A stretch of DNA of 64,000 nt from Verrucosispora sp. NA02020 (GTDB lineage: Bacteria > Actinomycetota > Actinomycetes > Mycobacteriales > Micromonosporaceae), in contig NZ_CP054923.1 of assembly GCF_013364215.1 (NCBI RefSeq), positions 5,208,001-5,272,000 of the forward strand. Direction: 5' to 3'. Positions 12,626-26,168 of this stretch are shown here, piece by piece. The position numbers and the translations under genes were made by a program. Position 1 is the stretch's first letter. Every line of letters begins with the position of its first letter. The notes beneath the pieces are model-generated. The model worked only from the letters and a program-made list of their open reading frames with translations. It was not told the DNA's origin and did not search any database.

Positions 12626-14506
12626 ATGGTCTCCCCCGCCGACGTGAGCGTCACCGAACTGGCCACCTCCGACGCGCCCATCAGCGAAAAGGTGACAGCG
12701 ACGCTCGACGTGCTGCGGCGGGTCTTCGGGTACGACGCGTTCCGCGGCTTCCAGCAGGAGGTCATCGAGCACGTGGTGGCCGGCGGGGACGCGCTGGTGC
12801 TGATGCCGACCGGCGGCGGCAAATCGCTCTGCTACCAGATTCCGGCGCTGGTCCGGGACGGTGTCGCGGTGGTGATCTCGCCGTTGATCGCGTTGATGCA
12901 GGACCAGGTCGACGCGTTGACCGCCGTCGGGGTCCGGGCCGGGTTCCTGAACTCCACGCTGGATCTGGACACCCGCCGACTGGTCGAGGCGGAGTTCGTC
13001 GCCGGGGAGATCGACCTGCTCTACCTCGCGCCGGAGGCGCTGGCCAGCCGGGCCACGCTGAGCCTGCTGGAGCGGGGCCGGATCAGCCTCTTCGCCATCG
13101 ACGAGGCGCACTGCGTGTCGCAGTGGGGGCACGACTTCCGGCCGGACTACCTCAACCTGTCGATGCTGCACGAGCGCTGGCCGGGCGTACCCCGTATCGC
13201 GCTGACCGCCACCGCGACCAGTGCCACCCGCACGGAGATCGCCACCCGGCTCAACCTGACCGAGGCGCGGCACTTCGTGGCCAGCTTCGACCGGCCCAAC
13301 ATCCAGTACCGGATCGTGCCCAAGCGGGAGGCACGCAAGCAACTGCTCGCCCTGCTGCGCGACGAGCACCCGGGCGAGGCCGGCATCGTCTACTGCCTGT
13401 CGCGGGCCTCGGTGGAGAAGACGGCCGAGTTCCTCACCGCCAACGGCATCGACGCACTGCCATACCACGCCGGTCTGGACGCGGCGACCCGCGCCGCCAA
13501 CCAGCAGCGGTTCCTGCGCGCCGACGGCGTGGTGATGGTGGCGACGATCGCCTTCGGCATGGGCATCGACAAGCCGGACGTCCGCTTCGTCGCCCACCTC
13601 GACCTGCCCAAGTCGGTGGAGGGCTACTACCAGGAGACCGGTCGCGCCGGCCGGGACGGACTGCCGTCGACCGCCTGGCTGGCGTACGGGCTCCAGGACG
13701 TCGTCCAGCAACGCAAGATGATCGACACCTCCGAGGGCGACCTGGCCCACCGACGAAACCTCGCCGCGCACCTCGACGCGATGCTGGCGCTCTGCGAGAC
13801 GGTCCGCTGCCGCCGGGTGCAGTTGCTCGACTACTTCGGGCAGCGCCTGGACGGTGACTGCGGCAACTGTGACACCTGCCTGGCCCCGCCGGAGTCCTGG
13901 GACGGGACGGTCGCCGCGCAGAAGCTGCTCTCCACGGTGTTCCGGCTGGACCGGGAGCGCAACCAGCGGTTCGGTGCCGGACACTGCGTCGACATCCTGC
14001 TGGGCAAGAGCACCGACAAGATCGTCCAGCACCGGCACGACTCGCTCACCGTCTTCGGCATCGGCGACGATCTGAGCGAGGCGGAGTGGCGGGGCGTGGT
14101 ACGCCAGTTGCTCGCCGAGGGCCTGCTCGCCGTCGAGGGCGACTACGGCACCCTGGCGCTCACCGACGCCAGCGCCGAGGTGCTCGGCCGTCGACGTACC
14201 GTGATGATGCGTCGGGAGCCGGCCCGGCCGGCGAAGACGGCCAAGCCCCGGGGCGCGGCCACCGTGGTCGCGGAACTGCCGGCCGAGGCCGCCGGTACGT
14301 TCGAGCGCCTGCGCGCCTGGCGCGCGACCAGTGCCAAGGAGCAGGGCGTACCCGCCTACGTCATCTTCCACGACGCCACGTTGCGGCAGATCGCCGCCGA
14401 CGCCCCGTCCTCGCTGGACGAGCTGTCCCGGATCAGCGGTGTCGGCGAGAACAAGCTGGCCAAGTACGGCGAGCAGATCCTCTCGGTGCTGGCCGACCCG
14501 ACCTGA
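12626..14506 (+). CDS. recQ: ATP-dependent DNA helicase RecQ
   Basis: 3'-5' superfamily 2 helicase for recombination and fork repair. The 626-residue protein has the full RecQ layout: Walker A PTGGGKS (61-67), Walker B/DEAH box within [16 protein letters not shown], motif [12 protein letters not shown], a zinc-binding Cys cluster (C...C...CGNCDTC), a winged-helix region, and a C-terminal HRDC domain ending around [18 protein letters not shown] content and codon use match the neighbours. Confidence 0.97.
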   Translation: MVSPADVSVTELATSDAPISEKVTATLDVLRRVFGYDAFRGFQQEVIEHVVAGGDALVLMPTGGGKSLCYQIPALVRDGVAVVISPLIALMQDQVDALTAVGVRAGFLNSTLDLDTRRLVEAEFVAGEIDLLYLAPEALASRATLSLLERGRISLFAIDEAHCVSQWGHDFRPDYLNLSMLHERWPGVPRIALTATATSATRTEIATRLNLTEARHFVASFDRPNIQYRIVPKREARKQLLALLRDEHPGEAGIVYCLSRASVEKTAEFLTANGIDALPYHAGLDAATRAANQQRFLRADGVVMVATIAFGMGIDKPDVRFVAHLDLPKSVEGYYQETGRAGRDGLPSTAWLAYGLQDVVQQRKMIDTSEGDLAHRRNLAAHLDAMLALCETVRCRRVQLLDYFGQRLDGDCGNCDTCLAPPESWDGTVAAQKLLSTVFRLDRERNQRFGAGHCVDILLGKSTDKIVQHRHDSLTVFGIGDDLSEAEWRGVVRQLLAEGLLAVEGDYGTLALTDASAEVLGRRRTVMMRREPARPAKTAKPRGAATVVAELPAEAAGTFERLRAWRATSAKEQGVPAYVIFHDATLRQIAADAPSSLDELSRISGVGENKLAKYGEQILSVLADPT

Positions 14507-14700
14507 TCCGCCGCCCGCCCGCTGCTCGCCGCTCTTGAACGCGCCGCTGTTCACGCGCCTACTGTTCGGCAGTCGGCGGGAGCGGTGAGCCTGCCTCCCT
14601 GGCGTGCGGCAGCTTCTCCTGCCTGACCAGGTCGGCGCCTTTCGAGCTGACCCGTTCTTGCTGTCGGACGCGGGGACCGGAGGTGAACCACTCACGCCGC

Positions 14701-14754
14701 CGGGAGTGGTGACACGTCGGTGCACACCCTCGGAAGTGGTGACCCGTCGGTGCA
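14701..14754. repeat. two direct 24-bp repeats at 30-bp spacing
   Basis: Units at 14701-14724 and 14731-14754 share 22 of 24 bases, with core AGTGGTGAC(A/C)CGTCGGTGCA. Spacing is near three helical turns, which would suit a pair of protein-binding sites on one DNA face. No adjacent gene starts here. Confidence 0.75.
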
Positions 14755-14924
14755 GTCAGCTCGATAGTCGTGAGACCTCACCTGGCAAGGCCGACGACGA
14801 CGCGCTACGGCGCCGAATCACGTCGGCAAGGTCGGGTCGTCGACCGACGCGGGCGACCAGCCTGGTGCTCGACAGGTTCGGGCGGAAACTGCCCTCGACC
14901 TCGATCACACCGAGCCGACAAGCC

Positions 14925-14956
14925 GACGAGGCGACGAGGCGACGAGGCGACGAGGC
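14925..14956. repeat. four tandem copies of GACGAGGC
   Basis: Perfect 8-bp unit repeated four times (14925-14956). Such short tandem repeats can vary in number by slippage. No gene covers it. Confidence 0.85.
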
Positions 14957-15013
14957 CCCGAGGTTGCCGCGCGGGAGTCGATGGGACGGTCGCGTCGGAG
15001 CTGACCGCGAGGA

Positions 15014-17011
15014 TCAGTCAGTGCCGGCCTGACTGTCGGTGGCACCGAGGGCGGTGAGGATCGCCTCGGCGGTGCGGCGGCCGACGCCGGGGACCTCGGT
15101 GATCTCGTCCACGGTGGCGGCCGAGAGTCGCTTGAGCGAGCCGAAGTGGCGCAGCAGCGCCTTGCGACGGACTTCGCCGAGGCCGGGGACACTGTCCAGT
15201 GCGGAGGTGGTCATCCGCTTGGAGCGGCGCTGCCGGTGGAAGGTGATGGCGAAGCGGTGCGCCTCGTCGCGTACCCGTTGGAGCAGGTACAGCCCCTCGG
15301 AGGTGCGCGGCAGGATGACCGGGAAGTCGTCGTCGGGCAGCCAGACCTCCTCCAGCCGCTTGGCCAGGCCGCACAGCGCCACGTCGTCGATGCCCATCTC
15401 GGCCAGGGCCTGGGCGGCGGCGGCCACCTGCGGCGCGCCGCCGTCGACCACCACCAACTGCGGCGGGTACGCGAACCTGCGCGGCCGCCCGGTCGTCGGG
15501 TCGACCAACACACCCACCCCCGGCTCGTCCTCGCCCAGGTCCGCCCCGTCGCGCGTCGCCTCAGCGGAGGCGGGAAGGTCAACGGCGGACTCCGCACCCG
15601 CCTCGCCGGTCTCGGCGCGGGCGTCGAGGTAGCGGGCGAAACGGCGGCGCAGCACCTCGGACATCGCGGAGAGGTCGTCGGTGGCGCCCCGGATGATGAA
15701 GCGGCGGTACTCGCTCTTGCGGGGCAGGCCGTCCTCGAAGACGACCATGCTGGCCACCACGTCGGTGCCCTGGATCTGCGAGATGTCGAAGCACTCGATG
15801 CGCAACGGCGCGGTCCGCATGGCGAGCGCGTCACTGATCTCGTCGAGCGCTTTGCCCCGCGTGGTGAGGTCGCCGGCCCGCTTGAGCTTGTGCCGGGCCA
15901 ACGCGTCCTTCGCGTTGCGCTCGACCGTCTCCATCAGGGTGCGCTTGTCGCCGCGCTGCGGCACCCGCAGGGTCACGCGGCTGCCCCGATGGTGCGAGAG
16001 CCAGTCGGCGAGGGCCTCGGCGTCGGCGGGCAGCTCCGGCACCAGCAGCTCACGGGGGACGTCGGTCTCGCCCTGCTCACCGCCGTAGACCTGAGTGCAG
16101 AAGTGGTGCACCAGGTCTCCGGTGCTGAGGTCCTCGGTCTTCTCCACCACCCAGCCGCGCTGGCCGCGTACCCGGCCGCCGCGTACGTGGAAGACCTGCA
16201 CGGCGGCTTCCAGCGGGTCGTCGGCGAACGCGACCACGTCGGCGTCGGTGCCGTCGCCGAGCACCACGGTCTGCTTCTCCATCGCCCGGCGCAAGGCGGC
16301 GACGTCGTCGCGCAGCCGGGCCGCCCGCTCGAACTCCAGCGCCTCGCTGGCCTCGGTCATCTCGCGTTCCAGCTTGCGGACCATGGAGTCGGTGCGACCG
16401 GCCATGAAGTCGCAGAAGTCGTCGACGATCTCGCGGTGCCGTTCGGCGGTGACGCTGCCGACGCAGGGCGCCGAACACTTGCCGATGTACCCGAGCAGGC
16501 AGGGACGGCCCACCTGCCCGGCCCGTTTGAACACCCCGGCGGAGCAGGTCCGCGCCGGGAAGACCCGCAGCAGCAGGTCGAGGGTCTCGCGGATCGCCCA
16601 GGCGTGCGAGTACGGCCCGAAGTAGCGCACCCCCTTGCGCTTGCTGCCCCGCATCACCTGTAGCCGTGGGTACTCCTCGTCGAGGGTGACCGCCAGGTAC
16701 GGGTACGACTTGTCGTCGCGGTAGCGGACGTTGAACCTCGGGTCGTACTGCTTGATCCAGAGGTATTCGAGCTGGAGCGCCTCGACCTCGGTGCCGACGG
16801 TGACCCAGTCGACCGACTCGGCGGTGGTGACCATCTGCTGGGTGCGCTGGTGCAGCCCCCACAGGTCGCCGAAGTAGGAGTTGAGCCGGCTGCGTAGGCT
16901 CCGCGCCTTGCCGACGTAGATCACCCGGCCGGTGCCGTCGTAGAAGCGGTAGACCCCCGGCGCCTCGGGGATGGTGCCCGGCGCGGGACGGTAGGTCGAC
17001 GGATCAGCCAC
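15014..17011 (-). CDS. uvrC: excinuclease ABC subunit C
   Basis: Makes the dual incision in nucleotide excision repair. The 665-residue protein has an N-terminal GIY-YIG nuclease (GVYRFYDG at 19-26, IYVGKA at 31-36), a Cys cluster (C...C...[15 protein letters not shown]), a UVR domain, the RNase H-like C-terminal nuclease ([25 protein letters not shown]) and terminal helix-hairpin-helix motifs ([26 protein letters not shown]). Convergent with recQ. Confidence 0.97.
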   Translation of the reverse strand: MADPSTYRPAPGTIPEAPGVYRFYDGTGRVIYVGKARSLRSRLNSYFGDLWGLHQRTQQMVTTAESVDWVTVGTEVEALQLEYLWIKQYDPRFNVRYRDDKSYPYLAVTLDEEYPRLQVMRGSKRKGVRYFGPYSHAWAIRETLDLLLRVFPARTCSAGVFKRAGQVGRPCLLGYIGKCSAPCVGSVTAERHREIVDDFCDFMAGRTDSMVRKLEREMTEASEALEFERAARLRDDVAALRRAMEKQTVVLGDGTDADVVAFADDPLEAAVQVFHVRGGRVRGQRGWVVEKTEDLSTGDLVHHFCTQVYGGEQGETDVPRELLVPELPADAEALADWLSHHRGSRVTLRVPQRGDKRTLMETVERNAKDALARHKLKRAGDLTTRGKALDEISDALAMRTAPLRIECFDISQIQGTDVVASMVVFEDGLPRKSEYRRFIIRGATDDLSAMSEVLRRRFARYLDARAETGEAGAESAVDLPASAEATRDGADLGEDEPGVGVLVDPTTGRPRRFAYPPQLVVVDGGAPQVAAAAQALAEMGIDDVALCGLAKRLEEVWLPDDDFPVILPRTSEGLYLLQRVRDEAHRFAITFHRQRRSKRMTTSALDSVPGLGEVRRKALLRHFGSLKRLSAATVDEITEVPGVGRRTAEAILTALGATDSQAGTD

Positions 17012-17206
17012 ACTCCGAGACTAGTCGCCACCCCCGACAGCCCTGATCATCCCCACTCGCCCCTTTCTCCGCCCGTCCGGGGTCGGCGTACCGGGGAGTC
17101 GTGATTGATGCCTTCCAATCTCGGGCGCCGACCCCTACCATCCAGTAACCGAATGTTCTTCACGTAATGATCCCGCCCGATGGTCCCCCGTCCACAGAGG
17201 ATCGCC

Positions 17207-20200
17207 ATGCCTGCTCACCCCGCCACCCGCCGGCTGCTCGCCGGTGCGACCGCCGCCCTCGCGGTCGCCACCGCGCTCGTCGGCGTGTCCTCCCCCGCCA
17301 CCGCCACCCCCGTCCCCGACGCCGGCACCCTCGCCGTGAACGTCGCCAGCGCCTTCGCCGGCAACGACTACTGCCTCGGCGAGTGCTCCGAGATCCTGCC
17401 GCCCGGCCAGAACGGCAACGCCACCCTCGTCGAGGTCCTGGGCAACCAGGCGTTCGGCACGCTTCCCCGGCACTCCGCCGACCAGCTCGACACGTACGCC
17501 AACCTGGTCTACGGCTACGCCGGGCTGCGCGAGGACCAGGTCAGCACGTTCTTCCGGGACGCCTCCTTCGGCGTCGCCCCCGGCCAGGTCGAACGCGACT
17601 ACTCCCCGCGTTCCGACGTGCGGATCGTGCGCGACCGGACCAACGGTGTCCCGCACATCACCGGCACCACCCGGGGCGGCACCATGTACGGCGCCGGGTA
17701 CGCCGGAGCCGAGGACCGACTCTTCACGATGGACCTGCTGCGGCACGTCGGTCGGGGCACGCTGACCCCGTTCGCCGGGGGCGCACCGGGCAACCGGGCG
17801 CTGGAGCAGAGCGTGTGGCGCACCTCCCCGTACACGGAGGCGGACCTGCAGGCCCAGGTGAACGCCTTGCGCGGCAAGGGTGGGACACGCGGCGAGCAGC
17901 TCTACGCCGACGTGCAGGAGTACGTCGCCGGGGTCAACGCCTACATCCAGACCTGCATGGCCAACCGCAACTGCCCCGGCGAGTACGTGCTGACCGGTCA
18001 CCTCGACGCGATCACGAACGCCGGTGGACCGAAGCCGTTCGTGATGACCGACCTGATCGCCATCGCCGGGGTCGTCGGCGGCCTCTTCGGCGGCGGTGGC
18101 GGCACCGAAATGCAGTCGGCGCTGGTCCGCATCGCGGCCCGGGCCAAGTTCGGTCCGACCGACGGCGACCGGGTGTGGAACGCCTTCCGGGGGCAGAACG
18201 ACCCGGAGACCGTGCTGACCCTGCACGACGGGCAGAGCTTCCCGTACGGTGACGCCGCGCCGAACGCGCCCAGCGTGGTGCTGCCGGACGCCGGGTCGGC
18301 CCGGGTCGAGCCGATCGTCACCGACCAGACCGGCTCCGCCACCACCGCCACGACCTCGAACCGCAGCTCGGAACTGGCCGCCGCGCTCTCCGGGCTGACC
18401 ATCGACCCGGCGCACCGGGGCATGTCCAACGCGGCCGTGGTCTCCGCCGCCCACTCGGCCACCGGACATCCGATCGCCGTCTTCGGGCCGCAGACCGGCT
18501 ACTTCTCCCCGCAACTGCTGATGGTGCAGGAGTTGCAGGGCCCGGGCATCAGCGCCCGGGGCGCCGCCTTCGCCGGACTCAACCTCTATGTCCTGCTCGG
18601 CCGGGGCCAGGACTACGCGTGGAGCGCCACCTCCTCGATCCACGACATCACCGACACGTACGCGATGCCGCTCTGCGTGCCCGGCGGCGGAACGCCGACG
18701 CCGGCCAGCAACCACTACCTCTTCCGGGGCCAGTGCCTGGCGATGGAGGAGCTGTCCCGGGTCAACCGGTGGACCCCGACCGTCGCCGACAGCACCGCGG
18801 CCGGGTCGTACAAGCTGGTCGCCTGGCGTACCAAGCTGGGCCTGGTGGGCTGGCGCGGCACGGTGGGCGGGGTGCCGCACGCGTTCACCCAACTGCGCTC
18901 CACCTACGGTCGTGAGGCCGACTCGGCCATCGGCTTCCAGATGTTCAACGACCCGACCCAGATGGGTTCCGCCGAGGCGTTCCTCACCTCCGCCAACAAC
19001 GTCGAGTACGCCTTCAACTGGTTCTACGTCAACTCCACCCAGTCGGCGTACTTCAACTCCGGGCTCAACCCGGTGCGGGCCGCCGGCAGCAACCCGAATC
19101 TGCCGATGAAGGCCGAACGGGCCTACGAGTGGCAGGACTTCGACCCGGCGACCGGCACCGCGCGGTACGCGCCGCGCTCGGCCCACCCGCAGTCGATCAA
19201 CCAGGACTACTACATCAGCTGGAACAACAAGCAGGCCAAGGACTTCGGTGCCGCCGACGGCAACTTCAGCTTCGGTGCCGTACACCGGGGTGACCTGCTG
19301 GACAAGCCGATGAAGGCGGCCATCTCGGCGGGCCGCAAGTTCGACCGGGCCTCGCTGACCGAACTGGTGCAGCGGGCCGGGCTGACCGACCTGCGCGGCG
19401 CAGAGGTGCTCGGCGAGCTGATCCGGGTGCTGGAGAGCCAGCCGGTCACCGACAGCGCCCTGGCCACCGAGATCACCCGGCTCAAGGCCTGGCGACAGGC
19501 GGGCGCGCTGCGGGTGGAGACCGCCAAGGGCTCCAAGGTGTACCAGCACGCCGAGGCGATCCGTACCTTCGACGCCTGGTGGCCGCTGCTGGTGCGGGGC
19601 ATGTTCCGCGACCAGCTCGGCACGGACCTCTACCAGTCCGTGATCAACGCGATGCAGATCAACGAGTCCCCGTCCGGCCTGCAACAGGGCGACGTGTCGA
19701 ACCTGCCGTCCTCGGCGAACAGCGCGCAGACCCACAAGGGCTCGGCGTTCCAGTACGGCTGGTGGGGCTACGTCGACAAGGACCTGCGGGCGGTGCTCGG
19801 TGACCCGGTCGCCGGCGACCCCGGACGGACCTTCTGCGGCGCCGGCAACCTGGGTACGTGCCGTCAGGTGCTGCTGGACACGCTGCGCACCGCGTCGACG
19901 ACCCCGGCCGCCCAGACGTACCCGGGCGACGCCACCTGCGCCGCCGGTGACCAGTGGTGCGCGGACGCGATCGTCCAGTCGCCGCTGGGCGGTATCAAGC
20001 ACGCCACCATCGCCTGGCAGAACCGCCCCACCTACCAGCAGGTGGTGTCGTTCCCGGCCCGACGTGGTGACGCGGTGACCAACCTGGCGACCGGCCGTCC
20101 GGTGACCGCCTCTAGCAGCCAGCTCGGCAACGGCGCCGCCCGCGCCGTCGACGGTGACCTGAACACCCGCTGGGCCAGCTCCTGGTCGGACAACCAGTGG

Positions 20201-20461
20201 CTGCGGGTGGACCTGGGCTCGGTGCGGCAGGTCGGCCGGGTGGCCCTGGCCTGGGAGTCCGCGTACGCCCGGTCGTATCGCATCGAGGTCTCCGACGACG
20301 GCGCGACCTGGCGGACGGTCTGGTCGACCACGGCCGGCGACGGCGGCACCGACGTGCTGACCTTCGCCCCGCAACAGGCCCGCTACGTGCGGGTGTACGG
20401 GCTCACCCGGGCCACCACGTACGGCTTCTCGCTGTGGGAGCTGTCCGCGTACGCGCAGTGA
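17207..20461 (+). CDS. secreted penicillin-acylase-family enzyme with C-terminal F5/8 type C domain
   Basis: A 1084-residue N-terminal-nucleophile hydrolase. The ATG at 17207 is preceded by AGAGGATC and opens a signal peptide (basic ATRRLL, hydrophobic stretch, ATAT-P cleavage-like region). The propeptide should be cut before S407 in GMSNAAVVSAAHSATG, the expected beta-chain nucleophile. The last ~130 residues form a discoidin-like F5/8 type C domain (ASSSQLGNGAARAVDGDLNTRW; WLRVDLGSVRQVGRV), a carbohydrate- or surface-binding module. Related enzymes cleave acyl side chains of beta-lactams, acyl-homoserine lactones or lipopeptides; the substrate cannot be read from sequence. Confidence 0.88.
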   Translation: MPAHPATRRLLAGATAALAVATALVGVSSPATATPVPDAGTLAVNVASAFAGNDYCLGECSEILPPGQNGNATLVEVLGNQAFGTLPRHSADQLDTYANLVYGYAGLREDQVSTFFRDASFGVAPGQVERDYSPRSDVRIVRDRTNGVPHITGTTRGGTMYGAGYAGAEDRLFTMDLLRHVGRGTLTPFAGGAPGNRALEQSVWRTSPYTEADLQAQVNALRGKGGTRGEQLYADVQEYVAGVNAYIQTCMANRNCPGEYVLTGHLDAITNAGGPKPFVMTDLIAIAGVVGGLFGGGGGTEMQSALVRIAARAKFGPTDGDRVWNAFRGQNDPETVLTLHDGQSFPYGDAAPNAPSVVLPDAGSARVEPIVTDQTGSATTATTSNRSSELAAALSGLTIDPAHRGMSNAAVVSAAHSATGHPIAVFGPQTGYFSPQLLMVQELQGPGISARGAAFAGLNLYVLLGRGQDYAWSATSSIHDITDTYAMPLCVPGGGTPTPASNHYLFRGQCLAMEELSRVNRWTPTVADSTAAGSYKLVAWRTKLGLVGWRGTVGGVPHAFTQLRSTYGREADSAIGFQMFNDPTQMGSAEAFLTSANNVEYAFNWFYVNSTQSAYFNSGLNPVRAAGSNPNLPMKAERAYEWQDFDPATGTARYAPRSAHPQSINQDYYISWNNKQAKDFGAADGNFSFGAVHRGDLLDKPMKAAISAGRKFDRASLTELVQRAGLTDLRGAEVLGELIRVLESQPVTDSALATEITRLKAWRQAGALRVETAKGSKVYQHAEAIRTFDAWWPLLVRGMFRDQLGTDLYQSVINAMQINESPSGLQQGDVSNLPSSANSAQTHKGSAFQYGWWGYVDKDLRAVLGDPVAGDPGRTFCGAGNLGTCRQVLLDTLRTASTTPAAQTYPGDATCAAGDQWCADAIVQSPLGGIKHATIAWQNRPTYQQVVSFPARRGDAVTNLATGRPVTASSSQLGNGAARAVDGDLNTRWASSWSDNQWLRVDLGSVRQVGRVALAWESAYARSYRIEVSDDGATWRTVWSTTAGDGGTDVLTFAPQQARYVRVYGLTRATTYGFSLWELSAYAQ

Positions 20462-20524
20462 CGCGGACGGGCGCGGCCGGAGGCGAGTTCGCCCCGGTCG
20501 CGCCCGTATCCGTGTGCCCCGCTG

Positions 20525-21010
20525 TCAGGCCAGCGAGATCTGGTCCCCGTCGACCTTGACCTCCTTGGCCGGCAGGCCGGTGGTCGCCGGCCCGGCCTTG
20601 ACCGAGCCGTCCTCGATGGAGAACTTGCTGCCGTGACAGGTGCAGTTGATCGTCCCGCCGTCGACGTTCGACACCGGGCAGCCCTGGTGCGTGCAGATCG
20701 GGTCGAACCCCTTGAACTCCCCGGCGCTGGGCTGGGTGATCACCACGCCCTGCGCGGCGAAGACCGCACCGCCGCCGACCGGGATGTCGGCGGTCCTGGC
20801 CAGTGACTGCGCCCCCTCACGGTCCCCGCCGCCGGGGTCACCGGTGTTGGTGACCTGAGGTCCGCCGCTGGTCGGGGCCGCGCCGTCACCGGAGTCGTCA
20901 CCGCCGCCGCACCCGGCCAGCACTACCGCCGCGCCGACCGCGCCCACGCCGGTCAGCAGGCTCCGTCGGGTACGCGTGTCCGGTCCGGCCAGCACCTGAT
21001 CGTCACTCAT
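20525..21010 (-). CDS. Rieske [2Fe-2S] lipoprotein
   Basis: A 161-residue exported protein starting MSDDQV at 21010 (GAAGCGAGGCGGC upstream). It has a twin-arginine-type signal (TRRSLLTG) followed by a lipobox ending LAGC, so it is probably folded with its cluster in the cytoplasm and then anchored outside. The cluster ligands are in CTHQGCP and CTCHGS (C-x-H and C-x-x-H). Likely an electron carrier. Partner unknown; neighbours give no clue. Confidence 0.88.
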   Translation of the reverse strand: MSDDQVLAGPDTRTRRSLLTGVGAVGAAVVLAGCGGGDDSGDGAAPTSGGPQVTNTGDPGGGDREGAQSLARTADIPVGGGAVFAAQGVVITQPSAGEFKGFDPICTHQGCPVSNVDGGTINCTCHGSKFSIEDGSVKAGPATTGLPAKEVKVDGDQISLA

Positions 21011-21168
21011 GCCGCCTCGCTTCTCTCTTCGGCTACCACCGTGCATGATCCGTGGCTACGTCTCTCGACACGCACCACTCTGCCCGGTGGTTCACCCGAT
21101 CGGCCACTCGGGCGTACCCCAACGGGTGGGCCCGACCGCCGCCACGGGCGACGGCCGGGCCTCGCGGA

Positions 21169-24135
<2,967 letters not shown>

Positions 24136-24299
24136 GGTCCGTGTACTCCCGGGTGAGGATGACGAAGGAAGATCTGTCCGCTTTCAGGGATGAACCCGAC
24201 CTTTCGGGCAAACCCGGCTTTCTGGGCGAACCCGATTTCGGGGTACGCCCAAGCGGTTGTGCCGGCGCGGAAAAGCGCCCCGGCAACTGTAGACCCGCC

Positions 24300-25325
24300 C
24301 TACGACAATCTGCCCCGACGGCGGGGCCGGCGGGCGGCGCGCCGCCCGGTCTCGTGAGCGATCTCGCGGTGCAGCCGTCGCCAGTTCTCCCAGCGCCGGG
24401 CGGTCAGCTCACCTGTCCGCAGCGCATCCTGGACGGCGCACCCCGGCTCGGCCTCGTGCCCGCAGTCGCCGTAGCGGCACTCGACCGCCAGCGCGGCGAT
24501 GTCGCCGAAGGCCCGGTCGAGCCCGGTCGCGCCGTCGAGCAGACCGACCGCCCGGACGCCGGGGGTGTCCACCACCGCCCCACCGCCGGGCAGCGGCACC
24601 AACGCCCGCCAGGTGGTGGTGTGCCGGCCCTTGCCGTCCACCCGCCGGATCGCCTGGGTGGGCATCACCGTCGCCCCGGCCAGCGCGTTGACCAGGCTCG
24701 ACTTGCCCGCACCGGAAGGTCCCAGCAGACCGAGGGTGCGGCCGGGGCCGACCTCGGCGCGCAGCGGGTCCAGCCCGGTGCCGCGCTCGGCGCTGACCGG
24801 CAGCACCGGCACGCCGGGAGCCAGCGCCGCGAGCTGCCGCGCCACCGCGACCGGGTCGGCCGCCAGGTCGGTCTTGGTCAGCACCACCAGCGGACGGGCG
24901 CCGGACTCGTGGGCCAGCGCCAGCAGCCGCTCGACGCGGGCGGCGTCGGGCGCCGGGTGCACCGCCTCCACCACGGCCGCCACGTCCAGGTTGGCGGCGA
25001 GCAGGTGACCGGCGGCGTCCTTGCCGGCGGTGCGCCGCACCAACGCGGTACGCCGGGGCAGCACCGCCTCCACGGTGATCCGGGCGTCGGGCCAGCGCCC
25101 GAGCAGCACCCAGTCCCCCACGCCGGGCAGCCGGGTGGGGTCACCCGCGGCGGCGACCAGCACCGCCCCGCCCGAGGTGGCACGCACCGGCCCCACCTCG
25201 GTCAGCACGGTGCAGACCCCACGGTCGACCCGGGCCACCCGACCCGGACGGTGATCGGTACGGATACGTCGCAGATGCGCCGCCCGCTCGGCGTCCCAGC
25301 CCAGGGCGGTCAACGTGATGCTCAT
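24300..25325 (-). CDS. rsgA: ribosome small-subunit-dependent GTPase A
   Basis: Circularly permuted GTPase acting late in 30S maturation. Order in the 341-residue protein: OB-fold, G4 TKTD, then G1 GPSGAGKSS, G3 DTPG, and a C-terminal zinc finger (C..Y GDC G H E..PGC). I chose the ATG at 25325 (MSITLTALGWD), preceded by GGAGGAGG; the frame continues upstream but without family sequence. Head-to-tail with uvrA, about 165 bases apart. Confidence 0.93.
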   Translation of the reverse strand: MSITLTALGWDAERAAHLRRIRTDHRPGRVARVDRGVCTVLTEVGPVRATSGGAVLVAAAGDPTRLPGVGDWVLLGRWPDARITVEAVLPRRTALVRRTAGKDAAGHLLAANLDVAAVVEAVHPAPDAARVERLLALAHESGARPLVVLTKTDLAADPVAVARQLAALAPGVPVLPVSAERGTGLDPLRAEVGPGRTLGLLGPSGAGKSSLVNALAGATVMPTQAIRRVDGKGRHTTTWRALVPLPGGGAVVDTPGVRAVGLLDGATGLDRAFGDIAALAVECRYGDCGHEAEPGCAVQDALRTGELTARRWENWRRLHREIAHETGRRAARRPRRRGRLS

Positions 25326-25444
25326 GCTCGACGCCACCTCCTCCACTCCGGCGCCGCGACCACCGCAGACGGTAGGCCCGGCGGCGCCCGGCCGGAAGTG
25401 AATTCCCCGGCGACGCGGCACGCCCGGAGGGCTAGGGTCGGAAC

Positions 25445-26161
25445 GTGCCGACAGACCCCCTTCTCCTCACCGGTGACGTGACCGACGCCACCGCCCGGCT
25501 GGTGCGTACGGCTGCCGGTTTCGACGCCACCGACCTGGCCGCGCCGTCGCTGCTGCCCGGCTGGACACGCGGCCACGTCCTGGCCCACCTGTGTCGCAAC
25601 GCCGACGGTTTCGCCAACCTGCTCACCTCGGCACGCACCGGCGAGCAGATCCCGATGTACGCCAGCGCGCAGGCCCGCGACGCCGACATCGAGGCCGGCG
25701 CGCCCCGCCCGCCCGAGGAGCACCTGGACGACCTGCGTCGCAGCGCGGACCGGTTCGCCGAGGCGGTGGCGGCGATGCCGGTGTCGGCCTGGGCGGCCAC
25801 CGTCGAGACCCGACGGGGTCCCTGGCCGGCCGCGCTACTGGTCTGGGGACGGCTCCGGGAGCTGGAGATCCACCACGTCGACCTGGCCGCCGCTTACCGG
25901 CCGCAGGACTGGTCGCCGAGCTTCGGCCACCGGCTGCTGCACGAGGTGGCCACCGGCTTCGGCGACCGCGACGACGCGCCATCGATGGTGCTGCGCTTCG
26001 ACGGCGCCGGCCACGAACTGGTGGTGGGCGAGCGCGCGGGGGCGCCCGTCGTCACCGGTCCGGCAGCGGAACTCGCCGCCTGGCTCACCGGCCGCAGCAC
26101 CGGCACCGCCCTGACCGTCAGCCCCGACGGTGACCTGCCCCGCCCACCGGAATGGATCTAG
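25445..26161 (+). CDS. maleylpyruvate isomerase family mycothiol-dependent enzyme
   Basis: A 238-residue DinB/MDMPI-fold protein. The metal-binding His pattern is visible as HVLAHLCRNADG in the N-terminal helix bundle and EIHHVDL further on, with the family LLPGWTRGHVLAHL segment. Many actinobacterial members of this family act on mycothiol conjugates; the exact substrate is unknown. GTG start; divergent from rsgA and 7 bases upstream of the MBL-fold gene, probably one operon. Confidence 0.85.
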   Translation: MPTDPLLLTGDVTDATARLVRTAAGFDATDLAAPSLLPGWTRGHVLAHLCRNADGFANLLTSARTGEQIPMYASAQARDADIEAGAPRPPEEHLDDLRRSADRFAEAVAAMPVSAWAATVETRRGPWPAALLVWGRLRELEIHHVDLAAAYRPQDWSPSFGHRLLHEVATGFGDRDDAPSMVLRFDGAGHELVVGERAGAPVVTGPAAELAAWLTGRSTGTALTVSPDGDLPRPPEWI

Positions 26162-26168
26162 GAAGACG

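Larger units (their letters stand above)
14507..15013. other. non-coding region between recQ and uvrC
   Basis: About 500 bases between convergent genes. It contains a 30-bp-period direct repeat (14701-14754), an inverted pair ACCACTC/GAGTGGT just before it (about 14687-14711) and a 4-fold 8-bp tandem repeat (14925-14956). Short frames exist but none has a credible start or protein pattern. Confidence 0.5.

Noticed and set aside
14925..14956. Possible CRISPR-like repeats
   Set aside because: Four 8-bp units with no spacers; too short and contiguous for a CRISPR array.
17135..20374. A 1079-codon open frame antisense to the penicillin-acylase gene
   Set aside because: Low-complexity Arg/Gly/Val composition typical of the opposite strand of GC-rich genes; the sense strand encodes a full enzyme with signal peptide and domains.
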